Shown: positions 13,978-18,872 of the stretch, piece by piece
Position numbering within the stretch: the first letter of the stretch is position 1
Layout: every line of letters begins with the position of its first letter
NCBI GenBank assembly: GCA_964494015.1
Contig: CAZBQC010000019.1
Coordinates: forward strand, 1-18,872
Direction of reading: 5' to 3'
Source: CAZBQC01 sp964494015
GTDB lineage: Bacteria; Bacillota_I; Bacilli_A; RF39; UBA660
DNA: 18,872 bases
The notes under the pieces: model-generated
The model's database searches: none
Seen by the model: the letters and a program-made list of their open reading frames with translations, nothing else
Told to the model about the DNA's origin: nothing
Program-made: the position numbers and the translations under genes

Positions 13978-14578
13978 ATCTATTATAGAATTCAACGATT
14001 AGAGCTTCGTTTATATCAGCATTAAGTTCGTTTCGTTCAGGGAATCTTACATATTTAGCTTCAATTTTAGTCTTATCAAAATCAATATATTCGACATGAT
14101 GGGTAACTTTTTCAAGAGCATCTTTAATTGACTTCTGATCTTTAGCACTTTCTTTGATTGCAATCACTGAACCAATTTTTACTCGGTATGATGGAATATC
14201 AACTTTTTTACCATCGACTGTAATATGACCATGGTTAACAAGTTGTCTTGCTCCACGTCTCGTATTAGCAAGTCCCATTCGATAAACTAAATTATCTAAT
14301 CTACTTTCTAATAGTTTTAAGAAATTTTCACTATGGATACCTTGCATTTTAGAAGCTTCCACAAAAGTTTTTTTAAACTGTCTTTCATTAAGACCATACA
14401 TAAATTTAACTTTTTGCTTTTCCTTTAACTGTATTCCATAGTTAGAAAGTTTACTTCTTCTGCCACTTCCATGTTGACCAGGGGCATAAGGCTTTCTAAC
14501 TAACTCTTTTCCATTTTCTAGAGTTGAAAAACCAACTCTTCTTGATTTCTTATAACTAGGACCAGTATATCTAGCCAT
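13976..14578 (-). CDS. rpsD: 30S ribosomal protein S4, cysteine-free type
   Basis: S4 nucleates assembly of the 30S body by binding 16S rRNA and often represses its own mRNA. From the ATG at 14578 the protein has 200 residues, the normal length, beginning MARYTGPSYKKSRR. The S4 RNA-binding domain (RLDNLVYRMGLANTRRGARQLVNHGHI) is intact. There is no cysteine in the N-terminal region, so it is the zinc-independent C-minus form. An in-frame ATG at 14593 would include the AAAGGAG Shine-Dalgarno (complement of 14584-14590), so it is rejected. It is monocistronic, convergent with mscL and divergent from ezrA. Confidence 0.96.
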   Translation of the reverse strand: MARYTGPSYKKSRRVGFSTLENGKELVRKPYAPGQHGSGRRSKLSNYGIQLKEKQKVKFMYGLNERQFKKTFVEASKMQGIHSENFLKLLESRLDNLVYRMGLANTRRGARQLVNHGHITVDGKKVDIPSYRVKIGSVIAIKESAKDQKSIKDALEKVTHHVEYIDFDKTKIEAKYVRFPERNELNADINEALIVEFYNR

Positions 14579-14736
14579 AAATTCTCCTTTCAATATTTAT
14601 TTTCATAAACATTGACTTATCTATTTATTAGTTATTAGGGAGTTCTTTTTAATAGTTTCGCTATACAGCCATAAGTTACTACTAAACTTAAAGAACACAT
14701 TAATACTTGATAAATAAGGCTGTCAAATGAATATGC
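14579..14736 (-). promoter_or_regulatory. Candidate S4 autoregulatory leader of rpsD mRNA
   Basis: About 158 bases lie between the predicted start of transcription and the ATG. Two inverted repeats interleave: GGCTGT (14718-14723) with ACAGCC (14665-14670), and AAAGAAC (14690-14696) with GTTCTTT (14642-14648). Interleaved pairing is the pattern of a pseudoknot. Autoregulation of rpsD through its leader is known in B. subtilis, and S4 binds a pseudoknot in the E. coli alpha mRNA. The structure here is inferred from pairing by eye. Confidence 0.5.
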
Positions 14737-14742
14737 AACTGT

Positions 14743-14771
14743 ATTATATATATATATATGACATTAGTCAA
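14743..14771 (-). promoter_or_regulatory. Sigma-A promoter of rpsD
   Basis: On the minus strand TTGACT (complement of 14766-14771) and TATAAT (complement of 14743-14748) are 17 bases apart. The spacer is mostly an alternating TA repeat (14745-14759). Confidence 0.75.
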
Positions 14772-14863
14772 GTATAAATTATCTTTTTATTATATGATTT
14801 AAGTTTTATTAATCATTCTAAAAATTAATATTAGCTGTTAAAAATTAAAAAAATATGTTAATA

Positions 14864-14869
14864 TATAAT
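14864..14869 (+). promoter_or_regulatory. -10 element for ezrA
   Basis: TATAAT at 14864-14869 lies 23 bases before the ezrA ATG. No convincing -35 hexamer lies at the right spacing in this very AT-rich stretch. The 14772-14860 part between the two divergent promoters holds no gene or structure that I can see. Confidence 0.45.
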
Positions 14870-14891
14870 TATCAAAGTAGGAGTGATATTT

Positions 14892-16610
14892 ATGAGTTTA
14901 GCGACGATACTAATTATAACATATTCTATTTTAGCAGTAATTCTAGGTGCTGTCGTTTTGTATTTTCTTCGTCGAAAACAAAATAAATCTCAAAAAAGAC
15001 TGATTGAAGATTTAGATAAACAAAAGAATATCATTGCCTGTACCCCTGTTTTATCAGAACTATCCAAAATTGAAGATATTATTAAAACCGAAAAAATGGA
15101 AGAGAAATATACAGAATTTAAGAATCGTTTTGAAGATATCAAAGCTAATCGAATCACTAAAATAAATGATATGATCACGGAACTAGATTTTCTTGTTATC
15201 TCTAAAGAAAAAAATAATTATCAACATAAATTAGTTGATACTGAATTAGAAATCTACAAGGTTAGAGAAGTAACAGATCATCTATTGAATGAAATTAAAG
15301 ATATAACTCTTAGCGAAGAAAAATATCGAAATATTATTACCAAATTAAAAGCTAAGTATCGTAATCTCGTTAAAGCTTTTGAAAATCGAAAAGTTGATTA
15401 TCAGGATATTGCTAACACGATTGAGTTACAGTTTGAAAATGTGGAAAAAAGATTTTTAGATTTTGAAAAGATTATGGAAACTAATGAATATAGTGAAGTA
15501 GTTCATATTGTAAGAGCCATTGAAACCATGGTTGATCATATCGAGATCGTCATCAATGAAGTACCTGATATTTTGTTACTTACTAAAGAATTAATTCCTA
15601 AACGAATTATTGAAATAAAAGATATCTATGATGACATGAATATTAAAGGATACCCTTTAAGTTACTTAAATCTTGAATATAATATTTCAGAAACAGAAAA
15701 GAAAATTAACAGTATTCTCGATCGAGTAAAAGTTTTAAATTTAGATGACTCTTTATTTGAATTAAAAACTTTACTTAGCTATTTTGATTCTTTATTTAAA
15801 GATTTTGAAATTGAAAAAAGTAATAAGAAAATTTTTGAAGAAAACAGGTCAAGTTTTGAAAATAAAATTAAAAAAATTAATAAGGTCGTCGAAGATATTT
15901 ATAATCAAATCGACGATATTAAAAATATGTATAATCTAACCAATGATGATCTTTCTTCTTTAGCTAGCATTAATAATCGTTTGCTAGAAATAAATATTGA
16001 CTATAAAAATCTAACTAAAGAAAATAAAGAAAAATTATCTTCCTACACGATGATGAATTCAAAATTGGAAGATTTATCTAATCGTTTAAAGTTATTGGAA
16101 GAAGAATTGGATAGTTCTCTAAAATCTCTTGGCAGCATGTACGATGATGAAGTACGAGCCAAAGAACAATTAGATAAAATTGAAGATTTATTAAAACAGT
16201 CCAAAATAAAAATTAGAAGTTATAAAATACCGATCATCAGCGATAATTATTTTATTGAATTGGCCGAAGCTAAAGAAGCTATTGAAGAAATTGTCAAAGA
16301 ACTAGATAAAAAACCTATTACTATTAAAATCTTAAATATGAGAGTAGATACCGCTAGAGATTTAGTCTTAAAACTTTTTAATACGACTACTGAAATGATC
16401 AAATATGCCTTTTTATCAGAAATGATTATCGTTTATGGTAATCGCTACCGCAGTAATGATAAAGAAATTAATAGTAATTTATCCAAGGCTGAAATGATGT
16501 TTTTTAAAGGAAATTATAAGAAGTCTTTGAGTTTATCGATTGAAACTTTACAAAAAGTTGAACCTGATATTGAAAAAAAACTCTTAGAAGAATATAATAT
16601 GGTTAATTAA
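14892..16610 (+). CDS. ezrA: Septation ring formation regulator EzrA
   Basis: EzrA is a membrane-anchored cytoplasmic protein that restrains FtsZ ring formation and helps recruit division and cell-wall proteins. The 572-residue length matches B. subtilis EzrA (562). It has one N-terminal transmembrane helix (about 4-26) followed directly by a basic stop (RRKQNK), then about 540 residues of charged, spectrin-like coiled-coil helices. The C-terminal part (EMIIVYGNRYRS, LSKAEMMFFKGNYKKSLSLSIETLQKVEP) is typical of the family. The ATG at 14892 is eight bases after TAGGAG; a GTG at 14883 overlaps this site and is rejected. Order rpsD-ezrA-nifZ is conserved with B. subtilis. Confidence 0.92.
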   Translation: MSLATILIITYSILAVILGAVVLYFLRRKQNKSQKRLIEDLDKQKNIIACTPVLSELSKIEDIIKTEKMEEKYTEFKNRFEDIKANRITKINDMITELDFLVISKEKNNYQHKLVDTELEIYKVREVTDHLLNEIKDITLSEEKYRNIITKLKAKYRNLVKAFENRKVDYQDIANTIELQFENVEKRFLDFEKIMETNEYSEVVHIVRAIETMVDHIEIVINEVPDILLLTKELIPKRIIEIKDIYDDMNIKGYPLSYLNLEYNISETEKKINSILDRVKVLNLDDSLFELKTLLSYFDSLFKDFEIEKSNKKIFEENRSSFENKIKKINKVVEDIYNQIDDIKNMYNLTNDDLSSLASINNRLLEINIDYKNLTKENKEKLSSYTMMNSKLEDLSNRLKLLEEELDSSLKSLGSMYDDEVRAKEQLDKIEDLLKQSKIKIRSYKIPIISDNYFIELAEAKEAIEEIVKELDKKPITIKILNMRVDTARDLVLKLFNTTTEMIKYAFLSEMIIVYGNRYRSNDKEINSNLSKAEMMFFKGNYKKSLSLSIETLQKVEPDIEKKLLEEYNMVN

Positions 16611-16615
16611 AAATT

Positions 16616-16635
16616 ACTCTTCTTAGAGTTCTTTT
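16616..16635 (+). terminator. Weak hairpin between ezrA and the desulfurase gene
   Basis: ACTCT (16616-16620) and AGAGT (16625-16629) form a 5-bp stem with a TCTT loop, followed by TCTTTTT. It is short and probably only partly stops transcription. Confidence 0.3.
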
Positions 16636-16659
16636 TAATATAGAAGAGGAAGTGTAGAG

Positions 16660-17781
16660 ATGGTTTATTTAGATTATAGTGCGACGACACCTGTCAATAA
16701 ACAAGTTTTAAAAACTTTTAATAATGTTTGTAATAACTATATTGGGAATCCTAATTCCCTTCACAAATTAGGAGTTAAAAGTAGAAAGTTAATGGAAGCA
16801 TCAACTAAAGAAGTTGCTAAAATTTTGAAAGTTGATCAAGAAGAGGTAATTTTTACTTCCAGTGCTTCAGAATCCAATAATATGGCCATTATAGGAGTAA
16901 TCAATAAATATCCGGAGCGAGGAAAGCATATTATTACTACCAAATTAGAACATTCAAGTATTCTCGAAGTAGTTAATTTTCTAAAACGCAATGGTTATTC
17001 AATCGATTATGTCAATATTTTAGAAAATGGGCAAGTTGATTTAGAGCATCTTAAATCTCTAATTAATAAGGAAACAGTTTTAGTAAGCATTAATTATGTC
17101 AATAGTGAAATTGGTATCAAGCAACCAATTAAAGAAATAGCAAAAATAATTAAAAATCATCCCAACACTATTTTTCATGTCGATGGAACTCAAGCTGTTG
17201 GAAAAATAAATGTTGATTTGGAAGGAGTCGATCTCTTTAGTTTTTCGGCTCATAAATTTTATGGCTTAAAAGGCATTGCTTGTCTAATAAAAAGAAAAAA
17301 TCTTGAACTTGAACCAATCATTCATGGTGGTAAAAGTCAAACGATTTATCGTAGTGGAACCCCAACTTTACCTTTAATAGCGTCTTTCGCCAAAGCTTTA
17401 AAACTGGCAATTAAAGATTTAGATAAAAAATATGATCAGGTTTTAATCTTAAATAATTTAATTAAAAAAGAACTAACAAAAGAACCACATGTTTATATCA
17501 ACAGCAATGACTTTTCAGTTCCACACATTTTAAATATTAGTGTCTTAGGAGTAAAGTCTGAAAGATTATTAGATGAATTATCAAAACATAATATTTATGT
17601 TTCTATTAAATCAGCTTGTTCATCGGATAATTCAAAGTCCCTTGCTCTAACTGTTATGAATAAAAGTGAGGAAATTGCCAAAAGCTCTCTTCGCATTAGC
17701 CTTTCTTATTTAACTACCAAAAAAGAAGTACTTACTTTTATAAGAATTTTTAAAAAAATTATTAAAAAATTAATTAAATAA
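16660..17781 (+). CDS. nifZ: Cysteine desulfurase, NifS/IscS family (NifZ-like)
   Basis: This PLP enzyme removes sulfur from cysteine as an enzyme-bound persulfide for transfer to acceptors. The 373-residue protein begins YLDYSATTPV and shows TSSASESNN (cofactor phosphate region), H98 in LEHSS, D175 in HVDGTQAVGK, the Schiff-base K199 in SAHKFYG, RSGTPTLP, and the active Cys320 in KSACSS, so all key residues are present. In B. subtilis the desulfurase after ezrA is NifZ, which feeds ThiI for 4-thiouridine in tRNA. Here no thiI follows; an SASP gene does. The symbol is based on this gene order. AGAGGAAG before the ATG is a modest Shine-Dalgarno. Confidence 0.88.
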   Translation: MVYLDYSATTPVNKQVLKTFNNVCNNYIGNPNSLHKLGVKSRKLMEASTKEVAKILKVDQEEVIFTSSASESNNMAIIGVINKYPERGKHIITTKLEHSSILEVVNFLKRNGYSIDYVNILENGQVDLEHLKSLINKETVLVSINYVNSEIGIKQPIKEIAKIIKNHPNTIFHVDGTQAVGKINVDLEGVDLFSFSAHKFYGLKGIACLIKRKNLELEPIIHGGKSQTIYRSGTPTLPLIASFAKALKLAIKDLDKKYDQVLILNNLIKKELTKEPHVYINSNDFSVPHILNISVLGVKSERLLDELSKHNIYVSIKSACSSDNSKSLALTVMNKSEEIAKSSLRISLSYLTTKKEVLTFIRIFKKIIKKLIK

Positions 17782-17871
17782 AATCAAAAATTAATAATTA
17801 ATTTTAAAAATTTAGCCATAATATAAATGATCAAAAAATTTTAAGAAGCCTAAAATCTCTTCATTATTATC

Positions 17872-17911
17872 ATTCCTTAAATTTCCAATTGTATCAAATC
17901 TTTTAAGGAAT
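17872..17911. repeat. Inverted repeat upstream of the SASP gene
   Basis: ATTCCTTAAA (17872-17881) and TTTAAGGAAT (17902-17911) are perfect 10-bp inverted repeats with a 20-base loop. There is no T-run after it on the plus strand, so it is a poor terminator for the desulfurase gene. It ends 21 bases before the sigma-G -35. Confidence 0.5.
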
Positions 17912-17931
17912 AAATTACCAGGTCAATTTAT

Positions 17932-17960
17932 GTATGAATTTGTCATTTTTTCACATTCTA
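17932..17960 (+). promoter_or_regulatory. Sigma-G-like promoter of the SASP gene
   Basis: GTATG (17932-17936) and CATTCTA (17954-17960) are 17 bases apart. Both elements fit the Bacillus forespore sigma-G consensus (GnATR, then 17-18 bases, then CATnnTA). The SASP ATG follows at 17986. Alpha/beta SASP genes are the classic sigma-G targets. Confidence 0.75.
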
Positions 17961-17985
17961 TAAGTGTATAGGAGGTGAAATTATA

Positions 17986-18210
17986 ATGAACCAAAGTTCA
18001 AAATATGACTCTTTAAAAATGAGAGTTCCAGGTGCAAAACAAGCAGTTGATAGAATGAAATATGAAATAGCTAATGAATTTGGTGTTAATTTAGGACCAG
18101 ACACTAGTTCACGTGAAAACGGAACAGTAGGCGGAGAAATTACTAGAAGATTAGTTCAAAGTGGTTTAAATAATCTTGGTGGAAGCTCAAGCACACAGAG
18201 CCGTCAATAG
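17986..18210 (+). CDS. Alpha/beta-type small acid-soluble spore protein
   Basis: SASPs of this type coat DNA in the dormant spore, shift it to an A-like form and protect it from UV and chemicals, then supply amino acids during germination. The 74-residue protein has both family blocks: MKYEIANEFGVNLG (with the GPR protease cleavage region EIANEFG) and RENGTVGGEITRRLVQSG, and ends in a Ser/Gln-rich tail. An AGGAGGTGA Shine-Dalgarno (17970-17978) and a sigma-G-like promoter precede it, and a strong terminator follows. In B. subtilis sspA lies just after thiI in the nifZ region, so this gene may be the positional equivalent of sspA. Confidence 0.96.
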   Translation: MNQSSKYDSLKMRVPGAKQAVDRMKYEIANEFGVNLGPDTSSRENGTVGGEITRRLVQSGLNNLGGSSSTQSRQ

Positions 18211-18215
18211 TTATT

Positions 18216-18250
18216 AAAAAGTAGATTTTTAAAATCTACTTTTTGTTTTT
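18216..18250 (+). terminator. Intrinsic terminator after the SASP gene
   Basis: AAAAGTAGATTTT (18217-18229) and AAAATCTACTTTT (18231-18243) are perfect inverted repeats, followed by a T-rich run to 18250. The stem begins a few bases after the SASP stop. Confidence 0.9.
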
Positions 18251-18267
18251 GATAGGGATAACAATTA

Positions 18268-18296
18268 TTTACTTAAGATGTCGATTATGATATACT
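18268..18296 (+). promoter_or_regulatory. Sigma-A-like promoter for the Ig-domain protein gene
   Basis: TTTACT (18268-18273) and TATACT (18291-18296) are 17 bases apart, and the ATG is at 18337. Both hexamers are imperfect. Confidence 0.5.
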
Positions 18297-18336
18297 TAAA
18301 ACATAATTATAGTAGTCGTGATTGTAGGTGAATAAA

Positions 18337-18872
18337 ATGGATAAGTATAATAATGATGATTTTAAAGATAAAATATGGAACTTTTTTAAGAAAAATAAAA
18401 AAACAATTCTAGTAGCTATTTCAGCTTTAGTCTTTGTTTTTTTATTGTTTTTAATTGTAAAAAATTATAACAATAGTGGAGGAGTAACTAACTCTAAAAA
18501 TGGTTTAAGTATCAATTTATTAGGAAGTAATGTCATAACAATCAGTAAAAATGAAAACTTCTTGGATCCAGGTTATATAGCACTTGATGAAGATGAAGGG
18601 AATCTTACTAACGAAGTGCAAATTACTGGAATCATCGATACCTCTAAAGCTGGAACTTATACTAGATATTATACAGTTATCAATAAAGATGGGACGATTG
18701 TCGAGACGACCAGAACCATCGTCGTCAAAGATGCCATTAATACATCTAGTTTGACCTTAACCTTAAAAGGGAATAGTACGATCTCGTTAAAATTAAATGA
18801 AAAGTATGTCGAACCAGGCTATACCGCTCAAGATAAAAGTGGTGACTTAACTAAAAGTGTTCAAGTAACAGG
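18337..18872 (+). CDS. Membrane-anchored protein with tandem Ig-like (DUF5011-type) domains, 3' end missing
   Basis: The frame runs off the window; 178 residues are visible. Residues 1-22 are polar and Lys-rich, a transmembrane helix covers about 23-41, and the rest should be outside the cell. Two Ig-like repeats are seen: about 57-130 and from about 139. Both contain the motif (D/E)PGYxAxD followed by LTxxVQ(I/V)TG, and the first also has DTSKAGTYTRYYTV, typical of DUF5011/bacterial Ig-like modules. Such stalks often present a C-terminal enzyme such as a cell-wall hydrolase or polysaccharide deacetylase, but none is visible here. GTAGGTGA (18325-18332) is the Shine-Dalgarno. Confidence 0.85.
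   Translation, partial: MDKYNNDDFKDKIWNFFKKNKKTILVAISALVFVFLLFLIVKNYNNSGGVTNSKNGLSINLLGSNVITISKNENFLDPGYIALDEDEGNLTNEVQITGIIDTSKAGTYTRYYTVINKDGTIVETTRTIVVKDAINTSSLTLTLKGNSTISLKLNEKYVEPGYTAQDKSGDLTKSVQVT

Noticed and set aside
14579..14593. Upstream ATG for rpsD
   Set aside because: The extension encodes the Shine-Dalgarno itself, and S4 proteins begin MARY or similar at the inner ATG.

Overview
The window comes from the chromosome of an AT-rich, spore-forming, low-GC Firmicute of the Bacilli. Small intergenic gaps, AT-rich codons and gene order suggest an uncultured gut-type lineage, but that placement is inference. TGA is used as a stop (e.g. after yabG, veg and the 6542 lipoprotein) and TGG encodes Trp, so the genetic code is standard. 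No insertion sequence, CRISPR array, tRNA or rRNA gene was seen.

Layout. (1) 1-3900: end of the str operon (rpsG, fusA, then tuf behind its own promoter), closed by two hairpins. (2) 3900-5830: an exported coiled-coil M23 peptidase, a Cse60-like sporulation protein, and on the minus strand a Met/Pro/Gly-rich coiled-coil protein behind a sigma-K-like promoter. (3) 5841-8794: trmB, then a cluster of a lipoprotein, an acidic SepF-like-N-terminus protein, a YtxG/DUF948-like protein and YtxH, ending at a hairpin terminator. (4) 8804-10628: rsmA-yabG-veg, a classic Bacillus/Clostridium order that includes the spore coat protease YabG. (5) 10633-13977: a tyrosine T-box leader and tyrS, a membrane-anchored seven-repeat beta-propeller protein, and mscL. 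(6) 13976-18250: rpsD on the minus strand with a long structured leader, then ezrA, a NifZ-type cysteine desulfurase and an alpha/beta-type SASP gene behind a textbook sigma-G promoter. (7) 18250-end: the start of an anchored protein with tandem Ig-like (DUF5011-like) domains.

Gene order matches Bacillus subtilis in two blocks: rsmA-yabG-veg, and tyrS/rpsD/ezrA/nifZ/(thiI)/sspA. thiI is absent from its expected place. Genes for translation (rpsG, fusA, tuf, tyrS, rpsD, trmB, rsmA), division and envelope (ezrA, M23, mscL, lipoprotein cluster) and sporulation (cse60-like, yabG, SASP, possible coat protein) are interleaved. I found no clear new defence or mobile system. The most interesting signals are regulatory (sigma-K/sigma-G-like promoters, a possible rpsD pseudoknot, a Shine-Dalgarno hairpin before cse60), the compositionally foreign tyrS with an altered HIGH motif, and several unassigned envelope proteins.
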